DNA of 64,000 nucleotides, taken from the NCBI GenBank assembly GCA_011390885.1, contig JAABRO010000013.1, forward strand, positions 1 through 64,000, written 5' to 3'. Of the stretch, positions 1 through 8,978 are shown in pieces. Position 1 is the stretch's first letter, and each line of letters opens with the position of its first letter. The stretch comes from Gemmatimonas sp. (GTDB taxonomy: Bacteria > Gemmatimonadota > Gemmatimonadetes > Gemmatimonadales > Gemmatimonadaceae). Under the pieces are notes generated by a model, which was given only the letters and a program-made list of their open reading frames with translations, was not told the origin of the DNA and searched no databases. The translations under genes were made by a program, and so were the position numbers.

Positions 1-1077
1 CTCGTGTCCGGCGCATTCGCGTTCGTGGACGTGATCCCCTGGGGTCCGCTGCCGGGGTGGTTCGGCGTGGCGCCGCTGGAGTTCAGCTTCTACGCGCTGC
101 GCCTGCTGCTGGGCGTGGCCGAGGCCGGCTTCTTCCCGGGGATCATTCTCTACCTCACGTACTGGTTCCCGCGGGCGCGGCTGGCGTCGACGGTGGCGTG
201 GTTCATGACGGCGATCGCGGTGGCGAACGTGGTGGGGGCGCCGGTGTCGGGCGCGCTCATGCAGGGGTTCGACGGCACGAGCGGTTGGGCGGGCTGGCGC
301 TGGCTGTTCGTGCTCGAGGCGGCGCCGGCGGTGCTGCTTGGCCTCGTGGTGCTCTGGTGGCTGCCCGACGGTCCGCAGTCGGCGACATGGCTCTCGCCCG
401 CGGAGCGCGCGCTCGTGGTGGCGCGCGTGTCCGATGACGCCGTGCCGGCCGGATCGCCGGCTGCGACGCGCGCCGCGCACTCGGTGCGGGCGGCGTTCGC
501 CGACGCCCGCGTGTGGGCGCTGAGCCTCGTCTACCTCGCGGGCACCGTGGCGCTTTACGGCGTGAACTTCTGGATGCCCACGATCATCCAGGAGCTGGGC
601 ATTCCGCGCGACGACTACTTCCGCGTGGGGCTGGTGACGATGATCCCATGGGGGATCGCCGGCGTCGTGATGGTGCAGGCGGGCGCGCACAGCGACCGCA
701 CGGGCGAACGCCGCTGGCACGTGGCCGGCGCGCTGCTGCTCACCGCCGCCGGCCTGGCCCTGCTCGCGCTGGTGGGCGTGCGTCCCATTCCGGCCATGAT
801 CGCGCTGTCGATGATCACGTCGGGGGTGCTGAGCTTTCTCGCCACTTTCTGGGCCGTGCCCGCCGCGTTCCTGCGCGCGTCCGCCGCGGCAGCGGGGATC
901 GCGTGGATCAACTCGGTGGGCAACCTGGGCGGGCACTTCGGGCCGGACATCATCGGGCGCGTGCGCACCGCGACCGATTCAACCACCATCGCGTTCGTGG
1001 TGCTGGCGCTGATCGCGGTGGTGGGCGCGGCGGCGACGCTCGTGGCGACGCGGGAGCGGGGCGCGGTGCGCGCGTAG
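1..1077 (+). CDS. MFS transporter, anion:cation symporter (ACS) type, 5' truncated by window edge
   Basis: Inner-membrane secondary carrier, probably for an organic anion. The reading frame is open from base 1, and the visible 358 residues lack the first transmembrane helices of a normal 430-450 residue protein, so the true start lies outside the window. After an early helix comes the AEAGFFPG stretch, then a central loop LPDGPQSATWLSPAE that is typical of ACS-family carriers (phthalate, tartrate and glucarate permeases). The second half carries the cytoplasmic signature SDRTGERRW. About nine hydrophobic helices are visible. The substrate cannot be told from sequence. The next gene is convergent, so no operon partner is visible downstream. 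Confidence 0.85.
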   Translation, partial: LVSGAFAFVDVIPWGPLPGWFGVAPLEFSFYALRLLLGVAEAGFFPGIILYLTYWFPRARLASTVAWFMTAIAVANVVGAPVSGALMQGFDGTSGWAGWRWLFVLEAAPAVLLGLVVLWWLPDGPQSATWLSPAERALVVARVSDDAVPAGSPAATRAAHSVRAAFADARVWALSLVYLAGTVALYGVNFWMPTIIQELGIPRDDYFRVGLVTMIPWGIAGVVMVQAGAHSDRTGERRWHVAGALLLTAAGLALLALVGVRPIPAMIALSMITSGVLSFLATFWAVPAAFLRASAAAAGIAWINSVGNLGGHFGPDIIGRVRTATDSTTIAFVVLALIAVVGAAATLVATRERGAVRA

Positions 1078-1128
1078 CACCAGGCGCGCACGACATCCGG
1101 GCACGCATGCCCCGCACCAGCATGCGCC

Positions 1129-2049
1129 CTATCCCAGCGCCCCCTCCTCGTAAAGCACCAGCCCGCGAAACACCGCGCTGTGCGCCGGCGTGGGCACGCC
1201 CAGCTCGAGCCCGAGCCCGTGCACGCGCCCCGAGAGCCAGCGCAGCTCGAGCGGCTTGCCCGCCGCCAGGTCACCGGCCATGGACGAGCGCACCGACGGC
1301 GGAATCTTGTCGAGCCGTCCCATGACCACGTCGCCGAAATCGGCACGCACCGGCACGCCCGCGGCGTGCGCCACCGCGATCGCCTCGTCCACCAGCTGGC
1401 GCTGGAAGGCGCGCGTCTCCGGATGCGCGAGCACCTGCCCCATCGTGGCCCGCATGAGCGACGTGGTGCCCGAGAGGGAGGTGAGCGTGATGAACTTCTC
1501 CCAGAGCGCGAGCGGGAGCGCGTCGGTGAGCTCCACATCCAAGTCCACGGCGCGCTCGGCGAGCGCGTGGAACGCGGCCATGACCGGATCGCCCTGCGCC
1601 GCATCGGCCACCACGCGATGGAACCCGCCCGCGCAGCCGATCACGCCGGGACGCGCGATCGCCGCTGACACGTAGATCACGCCGCCGCGCACCGTGGCCC
1701 CCGGCGCCTGCCGCTCGATCATGGCCACGCTGTCGATGCCGTTCTGCAGCGTGAGCACCCGCGTCTCCGGGCCGAGCATCGGGAGCATGGCGCGCGCCGC
1801 GGCGTCGGTGTCACCGAGCTTCACGGCGAAGATCAGCAGGTCCACCGGCCCCACCGCGCCCGGATCGGCCGTGGCCGACACCGTGGGCAGGTGCAGCGGA
1901 TGCTTCGGGTGCTCGAGCCGCAGCCCGTGCGCGCGCATCGCGTCGAGGTGCGCACCGCGCGCGATGAACACCACGTCCGCGCCTGCGGCCTGCAGGCGCG
2001 CGCCCACGTAGCCGCCCACGCCCCCCGAACCCATGATGGCAATGCGCAC
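1129..2049 (-). CDS. 2-dehydropantoate 2-reductase (ketopantoate reductase) family protein
   Basis: Cytosolic NAD(P)H-dependent reductase; the family founder PanE/ApbA makes pantoate for coenzyme A. The GTG start was chosen because it is preceded by GGAGGAG and begins directly with the Rossmann strand VRIAIMGSGGVGG. The ORF is open 38 codons further upstream, but that extension is not protein-like. LQNGI (nucleotide-site Asn) and LWEKFITL (catalytic Lys) are present. However, the Asn residues that normally follow the Lys in true PanE are replaced by Thr/Ser, so the substrate may be another 2-oxo acid. Length of 306 residues is normal for the family. It is transcribed alone, divergent from the thioredoxin/CcdA gene. 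Confidence 0.85.
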   Translation of the reverse strand: MRIAIMGSGGVGGYVGARLQAAGADVVFIARGAHLDAMRAHGLRLEHPKHPLHLPTVSATADPGAVGPVDLLIFAVKLGDTDAAARAMLPMLGPETRVLTLQNGIDSVAMIERQAPGATVRGGVIYVSAAIARPGVIGCAGGFHRVVADAAQGDPVMAAFHALAERAVDLDVELTDALPLALWEKFITLTSLSGTTSLMRATMGQVLAHPETRAFQRQLVDEAIAVAHAAGVPVRADFGDVVMGRLDKIPPSVRSSMAGDLAAGKPLELRWLSGRVHGLGLELGVPTPAHSAVFRGLVLYEEGALG

Positions 2050-2234
2050 CGCACTCCTCCGTGACCCGATGACCTGCGAGCACGCAACCGGCTCGCGTGT
2101 GGCGGATTTCCCGACAGCGTGGCGGGATGCGCCGGACGGCTGCAAGCTACGCGGCGTGCGCATCTTGCGGGCAGCCTGCGGGGCGCGTCACCGACGACGC
2201 GCCTCCGCGCACGAGGTCGCCCCCGTCCGTTTCC

Positions 2235-3470
2235 ATGCGCGTCGCCCTGATCCGCCGCCACCGAACCACCATCCTGCACGCCCTGGCCTGCCTGGTCGGG
2301 CTCGGGTTCACGTCGCCGCTGGCGGCGCAGCGCAGGGGGCCGCCCACGACCCGCGATTCGGCACAGCCGGCGCGCCGCCCCGACGTGGAGGTGTTCGTCT
2401 CGTGGGGCTGCCCGCACTGCGAGGCGGCCAAGCCGTTCGTGGCTCGACTGCAGCGGGAGCGGCCGGACCTTCGCATCGTGCTCACCGACGTGGCCGACGA
2501 CCCGACGGCACGCGACCGGCTGCTGGCGATCGCGAGGGCGCGCGGCATCTCGGCCGTCGGCGTGCCGTCGTTCCACGTGGGCGACTCCCTCTTCGTGGGT
2601 TGGGATCCGAGCGGCAGCACCGAGGCCGCGGTTCGCGCGGCGCTGCCCCCTCGTCCGCCACCCGATAGCTCGGCCGCTCCGCTCTCGGCAGCCCCTGACG
2701 CCGCCCGCGCGCCGCCTTCGTCGGCCGCGGGCGGCGTCACGCTCCCCCTGTTCGGGACCGTGCGCGCCGACCGGATCGGCCTGCCGCTCTTCAGCATGGC
2801 CGTCGGCTTCGTGGACGGGCTCAACCCGTGCGCGATGTGGGCGCTGCTCTACCTGCTCACGCTGCTCGCGCCACTGCGCGACCGGCGGCGCATGTTCCTG
2901 CTCGGCGCCACCTTCGTCTTCGTCGGCGGCCTGCTCTACTTCGCGTTCCTCGCTGCGTGGCTCGAGGTGTTCCTGCTCATCGGGCTCTCGCGCGCCGTGC
3001 AGGTCGTGCTCGGCGGCGGCGCGCTGCTCGCCGCCACGGTGCACGTGAAGGACTTCGTGGCCTTCGGCCGCGGCCCGTCGCTCAGCATCCCCGACGCGGC
3101 GAAGCCGGGCATCTACCGCCGCGCGCGGCGCATCGTGACGGCCGAGCACCTGCTCGGCGCGCTCGCCGCCGTGGTCGTGCTGTCGCTGCTCGTGAACGTC
3201 GTGGAACTGCTGTGCACGGCCGGACTGCCCGCGGTGTACACGCAGATCCTCACGGCGGCCGATCTCCCGCGCGTGTCGTACTACGCCAACCTGGCGCTCT
3301 ACGTAGGCGCGTACATCCTCGACGACACGATCGTGCTCGCGCTCGGCGTGATCACGCTGTCGCAGAAGCGACTGCAGGAGCACGCCGGGCGCTGGCTCAA
3401 GCTGCTCTCGGGGCTCGTGCTGGGCGCCCTGGGGGCGGTGCTGCTGTTCCGGCCGCAGTGGCTGGGGTAG
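2235..3470 (+). CDS. Thioredoxin-fold domain fused to a CcdA/DsbD-like membrane domain
   Basis: Predicted membrane thiol-disulfide carrier. The start at ATG 2235 gives a signal peptide or anchor ending near LAAQ at residues 29-32; the open frame upstream has no protein-like content. A small thioredoxin or glutaredoxin-like domain (about residues 50-130) carries the redox motif CPHC at 59-62. A Pro/Ala-rich linker then leads to about six transmembrane helices. Within these, single cysteines in NPCAMW (C199) and ELLCTAG (C327) are placed like the cysteine pair of CcdA and the DsbD core. By family logic electrons would pass across the membrane to the periplasmic CPHC site. The exact partner is unknown. 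Length is 411 residues. Confidence 0.75.
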   Translation: MRVALIRRHRTTILHALACLVGLGFTSPLAAQRRGPPTTRDSAQPARRPDVEVFVSWGCPHCEAAKPFVARLQRERPDLRIVLTDVADDPTARDRLLAIARARGISAVGVPSFHVGDSLFVGWDPSGSTEAAVRAALPPRPPPDSSAAPLSAAPDAARAPPSSAAGGVTLPLFGTVRADRIGLPLFSMAVGFVDGLNPCAMWALLYLLTLLAPLRDRRRMFLLGATFVFVGGLLYFAFLAAWLEVFLLIGLSRAVQVVLGGGALLAATVHVKDFVAFGRGPSLSIPDAAKPGIYRRARRIVTAEHLLGALAAVVVLSLLVNVVELLCTAGLPAVYTQILTAADLPRVSYYANLALYVGAYILDDTIVLALGVITLSQKRLQEHAGRWLKLLSGLVLGALGAVLLFRPQWLG

Positions 3471-3503
3471 CGCGCGGACACGCCAGCAGCCCAGTCTCGA
3501 TCC

Positions 3504-4586
3504 ATGCCCGCCATCCACATCCGCACGCCCGCCCTCACGCTCCGCGCCGGCCCCGAGGCCCGCGCGCTGCTGCGCGAACGCGGCTTGCGCGCCGAGGACA
3601 TCGACGTCGTGCCCGGCGCGTCGGGCGGCGCGAAGTGGCTCGCCATCGCCGGGCTCGACCGCTTCCTGTTCGGGGAATTCCTGCAGGTTCCGCGCACGCG
3701 GCCGCTGCATCTCATCGGTTCGTCGATAGGCAGCTGGCGCATGGCCTGCCTCGCCCAGCGCGACCCCGTGGCCGCGCTCGGGCGCGGACACCACGCCTAC
3801 ATCTACGAGCAGCGCTACTCGAAGCGCCCGAGCACGCGCGAAGTCACCGACGTGCTCACGCGCGCGCTCGACCTGCTGCTCGGCCCCACCGGGGTGGACG
3901 AGATCCTCGCGCACCCCACGTTCCGCGTGCACATCATCACCGCCGTGGGACGAGGACTCGCCACGAGCGAACGCCGCCTGCTGCTCGCCGCGTCGATCGG
4001 ACTCGCCGCGGCCGCCAACACGCTCTCGCGCCGCACGCTCGCGCTGCAGTTCCGGCGCTGCATCTTCCACTCGGCCGGTGACGCCTCGCCGTTCCAGCAC
4101 CTGAGCGACCTGCCCACGGCGCATGTGGCGCTCACACGCGAGACGCTGCGCGCCGCACTGCTGGCGTCCGGATCGATTCCGCTGGTGCTCGACGGCGTGA
4201 AGATCCCCGGCACGCCGCGCGGCGTGCACTGGGACGGCGGGGTGCTCGACTATCACCTCGACCTCGATTTCGGCGCCGGCGACGGACTCGTGCTCTACCC
4301 GCACTTCTACGACCGCGTGGTGCCGGGCTGGTTCGACAAGGGGCTGCGCTGGCGCCGCGCGCGCGGCGAGAACTTCCGGCGCGCGCTGCTCATCGCCCCG
4401 AGCGACGCCTTCGTGGCCGCACTCCCGGGCGGAAAGATCCCCGATCGCCGCGACTTCTACGCCTTTGGCGACGCCGAGCGCATGCGACGGTGGCAGGCGT
4501 CCGCCGACGCGAGCGAGCGCCTGGGAGACGAGCTGCGCGAGCTGATCGCGCGGGATCGTGTGTCGGACGTGGTGCGCGACTGGTGA
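3504..4586 (+). CDS. Patatin-like phospholipase family protein
   Basis: Predicted Ser-Asp dyad lipid acyl hydrolase of 360 residues. The oxyanion-hole glycine run GASGGAKW is at about 38-45, the nucleophile elbow GSSIG at 72-76 (Ser74), and the catalytic Asp lies in WDGG near residue 244. No signal peptide is evident, so the protein is probably cytosolic or peripheral to the membrane. Start ATG 3504 lies 33 bases behind the redox membrane gene, so the two may be co-transcribed. The substrate cannot be inferred; bacterial patatins act on phospholipids or acyl esters. Confidence 0.8.
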   Translation: MPAIHIRTPALTLRAGPEARALLRERGLRAEDIDVVPGASGGAKWLAIAGLDRFLFGEFLQVPRTRPLHLIGSSIGSWRMACLAQRDPVAALGRGHHAYIYEQRYSKRPSTREVTDVLTRALDLLLGPTGVDEILAHPTFRVHIITAVGRGLATSERRLLLAASIGLAAAANTLSRRTLALQFRRCIFHSAGDASPFQHLSDLPTAHVALTRETLRAALLASGSIPLVLDGVKIPGTPRGVHWDGGVLDYHLDLDFGAGDGLVLYPHFYDRVVPGWFDKGLRWRRARGENFRRALLIAPSDAFVAALPGGKIPDRRDFYAFGDAERMRRWQASADASERLGDELRELIARDRVSDVVRDW

Positions 4587-4691
4587 CCTGGCGGCGGCCC
4601 CGCGTGGGTGGCCCTGCCCCGCTTTGACGCGCACCCCTCGCGGCCGTCGCGGTCACAGGTACATTCAGCAGACCCCCTCCGAGGCACGGTG

Positions 4692-5678
4692 ATGTCCGAC
4701 GGCACACTCCGCGCTGAACTCCAGGACGCGCTCCGCGACCATTACACGATCCTGCGCGAGCTGCCGCGCGGCGGCATGTCGCGCGTGTTCGTGGCCACGG
4801 AAGACGCGCTGCACCGGCAGGTCGTGATCAAGGTGCTGGCGCCCGAGCTCGCCGCCACGCTCTCCGCCGAGCGCTTCAAGCGCGAGATCACGTTGGCCGC
4901 GCGGCTGCAGCACCCGCACATCGTGCCGCTGCTTTCGGCCGGTCAGGCCGGCACGCACCTGTACTACACCATGCCGTTCGTGGACGGCGAGTCGCTGCGC
5001 CAGCGCATGCAGCGCGAGCGTCCCATGGCCATCGACGACATCACGCACATCCTGCACGAGGTGGCCGGCGCGCTCGCCTACGCACATGCGGAAGGGGTGG
5101 TCCACCGCGACATCAAGCCGGAGAACATCATGTTCTTTCACGGCCAGGCGGTGGTGCTCGACTTCGGCATCGGCAAGGCGCTCATCAGCGCGACCACGGC
5201 GGAGACGGAGCTCCTGCGCATCACGCAGGTGGGCATGAGCCTGGGCACGCCCACGTACGTGGCGCCCGAGCAGGCGGCGGGCGATTCGGCACTCGACCAC
5301 CGCGCCGACCTGTACGCGCTGGGCGTGGTGGCGTACGAGATGATCACCGGGCACCCGCCCTTCACCGGCCGCAATCCGCAGGTGGTACTCGACGCGCACG
5401 CGCACAAGGCGCCGGAGCCGCTCACCACGCGTCGGCCCGATGTCCCGAAGCCGCTCGCGGCCCTCGTGATGCACATGCTGGCCAAGGCGCCGGCGCAGCG
5501 ACCGGCGAACGGCGACGTGATCGTGCGCGCACTTGCCGGCGACAACGCGGCGCAGCGTTCCGGCGGCTCATCGGCGGTCGTGGCGCTGTCCAACGCACCG
5601 GCGTGGCTGCCGTGGGCGATTGCGGCGGTGTCCACCCTCGCAGCCATCGTCATGACGGTGCTCTACCTGTCCCGCTGA
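4692..5678 (+). CDS. Membrane-anchored Ser/Thr protein kinase
   Basis: Hanks-type kinase of 328 residues. Start ATG 4692 was chosen for GAGG at 4681-4684; the open frame begins further upstream without a ribosome site. The glycine loop is short (RGGMSRVF, about 26-33), the ATP-anchoring Lys is in VVIKVL (about 47), the catalytic loop is HRDIKPEN (about 138) and the metal site is DFG (about 157). An APE-like APEQAA follows. A single C-terminal transmembrane helix (about 302-324) ends the protein with almost nothing outside, so there is no extracellular sensor and the domain would face the cytosol. It lies 84 bases ahead of a second, larger kinase gene. Confidence 0.9.
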   Translation: MSDGTLRAELQDALRDHYTILRELPRGGMSRVFVATEDALHRQVVIKVLAPELAATLSAERFKREITLAARLQHPHIVPLLSAGQAGTHLYYTMPFVDGESLRQRMQRERPMAIDDITHILHEVAGALAYAHAEGVVHRDIKPENIMFFHGQAVVLDFGIGKALISATTAETELLRITQVGMSLGTPTYVAPEQAAGDSALDHRADLYALGVVAYEMITGHPPFTGRNPQVVLDAHAHKAPEPLTTRRPDVPKPLAALVMHMLAKAPAQRPANGDVIVRALAGDNAAQRSGGSSAVVALSNAPAWLPWAIAAVSTLAAIVMTVLYLSR

Positions 5679-5762
5679 GCGATCGCGCCACGTGGCGCCT
5701 CGCTTACGCTGGCGCCATGCGGGTCCGGACACGAGATTCGCAGTCGTGCCTCCCCTCCCGAC

Positions 5763-8700
5763 ATGACCGACGCCTTCCGCACGCGCCTCGAGCAGGCGCT
5801 CGCCGGTACGTACACCTTCGAACGCGAGCTGGGCGGCGGCGGCATGTCGCGCACCTATCTTGCACGCGACGACGCGCTCGCGCGGCGCGTGGTGGTGAAG
5901 GTGCTCGCCCCCGAGCTGCTCGAAGGCCTCAGCGTGGAGCGCTTCAAGCGCGAAGTGCTCATGGCGGCGCAGCTGCAGCACCCGCATGTGGTGCCCGTGC
6001 TCGTCTCCGGCGACGCCGACGGCCTGCCGTGGTTCTCCATGCCGTACGTGGACGGCGAGTCGCTGCGCCAGCGCATGCTGCGCGGACGCATTCCGCTGGG
6101 CGAGGCGATCAGCATCCTGCGCGACGTGGCCCGGGCGCTCGCCTACGCGCACGGCCACGGCATCGTGCACCGCGACATCAAGCCGGACAACGTGCTGCTC
6201 TCCGGCGGCAGCGCAACGGTCACCGACTTCGGCATCGCCAAGGCCATCTCGGCCTCGCGCACATCGGCCGGCGCCGACGCCACGCTCACCCAGGCGGGCA
6301 TGGCCATCGGCACGCCGGCCTACATGGCGCCCGAGCAGGCCGCTGCCGACCCGCAGCTCGATCATCGCGCCGACCTCTACGCGTTCGGGGCCATGGCCTA
6401 CGAACTGCTCGGGGGCGAGCAGCTGTTCGCGGGCCGCACGCCGGCCCGGGTGCTCGCCGCACAGCTTGGCGAGGTGCCGCGCGACGTGCGCGAGATCGCC
6501 CCCGACATCCCATCGGACCTGGGCGCGCTGGTGATGCAGTGCCTCGCCAAGGAGCCCGAGGCCCGCCCCGCCGACGCGGGCGCCATCGTGCGCGCCATCG
6601 ACGCGGTCGTGGCGAGCGGCAGCGCGTCGACGGCCCGCGTCGGCGGTACCGCCGCGGCCGCCGTGCACTCCGCCCGACTCGGAGCCGCCCTCGTACGCTG
6701 GGGCGGCGTGACGATGGCGGTGCTGGCCGCCACCTGGGGGGCCACGGAGCTCGTCGGGCTGCCCGATTGGGCGCTGCGCGCCGCTGGTGGCGTGATGCTC
6801 GCCGGTGTGCCGGCGCTCGTGGGCACGTGGTGGGTGCAGCGCGCCGCGGCGCGCGCCGCGACGGCCACACCAACGCGCACGCCGGGCGGCACGATCGCGC
6901 CGCCGGGCACGATGGCCACCTTCGCGCTCAAGGCGCAGCCGCACGTGTCGTGGACACGCACCTGGCGCGCCGGCGCCGCCGCGATCGGCGTGCTCGCGCT
7001 GCTCGTGGGCGGCTACGTCATCACGCGCGCGCTGGGCGTGGGACCGGCGGCCTCGCTCATCGGCAAGGGCGCATTCGGCGAACGCGAAACGATCGTCGTG
7101 GCCGACTTCCGTCCACCCGCCGACGACACGCTGATCGGCACCACCGTCGCCGAGGCGCTGCGCACCGACCTCGCGCAGTCGGCCAACCTCGCCGTGCTCA
7201 CCCGCGCCCGCGTGCGCGACATCCTCGACCGCATGCAGCGGCCGCGGGAGAGCGCCGTGTTCTTCCCGCTCGCGCGCGAGATCGCCACGCGCGAGGGCGC
7301 CCGCGCCGTCGTGGACGGCGAAATTGTGCGGCTCGGCACGAGCTACGTGATCTCGGCGCGCCTCGTGAGCGTGCTCGATGCGCAGGAACTCGCCACCTTT
7401 CGCGAGACGGCCAGCGACGACGCCTCGCTCGTGCCCGCGGTCGGCGCGCTCTCGCGCAGCATCCGAGAGCGCGTGGGCGAGTCGCTCAAGGGCATCCGCC
7501 GCACGTCACCACTCGAGCGCGTGACCACCTCGTCGCTGCCGGCCCTGCGCAAGTACGTGGAGGCCACGCAGCTGCAGGGCACACAGGGCGATGACGCGCG
7601 CGCGCTGCAGCTGCTCGAGGAGGCGGTCGCGCTCGACAGCACCTTCGCCATGGCCTGGCGGCGTCTGGCGGTGATCCTGAACAACCGCGGGCGTGAGCCG
7701 GAGCGGGCGCGCGAGGCCATCGAGACGGCCATGCGCTTCCGTGATCGCCTCAGCGACGAGGAGCGCGCCTTCACCGAGGGGTACTACTACACGCGCGGCC
7801 CGGAGCCCGACTACACGCGGGCGGCGGCGGCCTACGAAGACGTGCTGCGGCGCGACTCCACGAACTCCACGGCGCTCAACAACCTGTCGGTGCTCTACAG
7901 CGACCTGCGGAGGGAGAAGGACGCCGTCGACGCGCTCTGGCGCTCCCTCGCCTCGCCGACCGCGACGGGCAGCAACTACACGAACATCCTGATCGGCCTC
8001 ACGGCCATTCGCGACACGGCACGTGTCGACAGCGCCGCGGCGCTGTTCGCGCAGCGCCTCCCCGACTACGCGGAGCTCTGGGAAGCCGACTTCGCGCGAC
8101 GCTTCGTGCGCGGCCAGTACGACAGCGCCGTGGTACAAGCCCGCGAGCTGGCGCGCGCCCCGCGCACCGAGCGTCAGGCGGTGGTCACGCGCGGCGTGCT
8201 CACCGACTGGTCGGCACGTCGCGGGCGTCCACGCGAAGCCCTTGCCTACCTCAGCACGATCCACACGGTGCAAGGCGCCGCCGACAACCCTGCCGTCGCC
8301 GCCATGCGCGCGAGGGGCGACTCCGCCTTCGCCCTGGCCTTCTGGGAAGATGACATCCCCGCCGCTCGCGCCCTGCTGCGACGCGGCACCGCCCGCGCGT
8401 TCATCGACAGCATTCCGCCGGCGAGCCGGTCGTGGGGCCCCGCGCTGCGCGCCGCGGCGCTCTCGGGCGATTCGGCGGCCGCTCAAGCGGCGTACGATGG
8501 CTTCGTGCGCGATGAGCTGCCCAACGCGCCGCTCCGCAAATACGCTCAGTCGCGAGCCGCCGCCGGTCTGGCCTTTGCCACCGGCAATTACACCGAGTCC
8601 ATCGCGGCGCTCGAGCGCGCGATCGCCGAACGCGCCTCGCCCGACAACGAGGAGGCGTTCTTCATGGCGCTCGCACACGACCGCGCCGGACGCCCCGACT

Positions 8701-8948
8701 CGGCCATCGCGTGGTACGAGCGCAGCATCGCGGCCTCGACCAGCGGGTTCAACGACGGCGTCTACGTGCCCGCCTCGCACCGCCGCATCGCCGAACTGCT
8801 CGATGCCAAGGGCGACCTGCGCGGCGCCATTCGGTACTACGAGGCCTTCCTCGACGACTGGACCATGCCCGAACCGGCGATGGAGCCGATCGTGCGCAAT
8901 GCCAAGGCCCGCCTCGCCGCGCTGCGCGCACGGCTCGCGCCGGGCTGA
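5763..8948 (+). CDS. Ser/Thr protein kinase with membrane region, FlgO/TolB-like domain and TPR tail
   Basis: Protein of 1061 residues. Residues 1-280 form a kinase domain (GGGGMSRTYL loop, VVVKVL Lys, HRDIKPDN, DFG, APEQAA). Hydrophobic segments follow at about 310-360 and 405-425. Next is a domain starting ETIVVADF that resembles the TolB-N or FlgO-like module common in such kinases, and from about 590 to the end there are tetratricopeptide-like repeats. This layout is widespread in Gemmatimonadota and Acidobacteriota; the large C-terminal part probably faces the periplasm and scaffolds partners. The kinase half closely resembles that of the gene just upstream, which suggests tandem duplication followed by gain of the tail. 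The ATG has no obvious Shine-Dalgarno. Confidence 0.9.
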   Translation: MTDAFRTRLEQALAGTYTFERELGGGGMSRTYLARDDALARRVVVKVLAPELLEGLSVERFKREVLMAAQLQHPHVVPVLVSGDADGLPWFSMPYVDGESLRQRMLRGRIPLGEAISILRDVARALAYAHGHGIVHRDIKPDNVLLSGGSATVTDFGIAKAISASRTSAGADATLTQAGMAIGTPAYMAPEQAAADPQLDHRADLYAFGAMAYELLGGEQLFAGRTPARVLAAQLGEVPRDVREIAPDIPSDLGALVMQCLAKEPEARPADAGAIVRAIDAVVASGSASTARVGGTAAAAVHSARLGAALVRWGGVTMAVLAATWGATELVGLPDWALRAAGGVMLAGVPALVGTWWVQRAAARAATATPTRTPGGTIAPPGTMATFALKAQPHVSWTRTWRAGAAAIGVLALLVGGYVITRALGVGPAASLIGKGAFGERETIVVADFRPPADDTLIGTTVAEALRTDLAQSANLAVLTRARVRDILDRMQRPRESAVFFPLAREIATREGARAVVDGEIVRLGTSYVISARLVSVLDAQELATFRETASDDASLVPAVGALSRSIRERVGESLKGIRRTSPLERVTTSSLPALRKYVEATQLQGTQGDDARALQLLEEAVALDSTFAMAWRRLAVILNNRGREPERAREAIETAMRFRDRLSDEERAFTEGYYYTRGPEPDYTRAAAAYEDVLRRDSTNSTALNNLSVLYSDLRREKDAVDALWRSLASPTATGSNYTNILIGLTAIRDTARVDSAAALFAQRLPDYAELWEADFARRFVRGQYDSAVVQARELARAPRTERQAVVTRGVLTDWSARRGRPREALAYLSTIHTVQGAADNPAVAAMRARGDSAFALAFWEDDIPAARALLRRGTARAFIDSIPPASRSWGPALRAAALSGDSAAAQAAYDGFVRDELPNAPLRKYAQSRAAAGLAFATGNYTESIAALERAIAERASPDNEEAFFMALAHDRAGRPDSAIAWYERSIAASTSGFNDGVYVPASHRRIAELLDAKGDLRGAIRYYEAFLDDWTMPEPAMEPIVRNAKARLAALRARLAPG

Positions 8949-8978
8949 CCTGCTTCCGTTCCCTTCACCGTTCTTCCC

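Noticed and set aside
1833-4634. Open frame of 933 codons on the minus strand
   Set aside because: It is antisense to three recognisable genes (PanE-like end, thioredoxin fusion, patatin). High G+C makes stop codons rare on the opposite strand, and the product is Arg/Ala/His-rich with no motifs.
5679-5762. Repeated GGCGCC boxes between the kinase genes as a regulatory element
   Set aside because: Two copies of a self-complementary 6-base word are easily expected at this G+C content, with no further structure.
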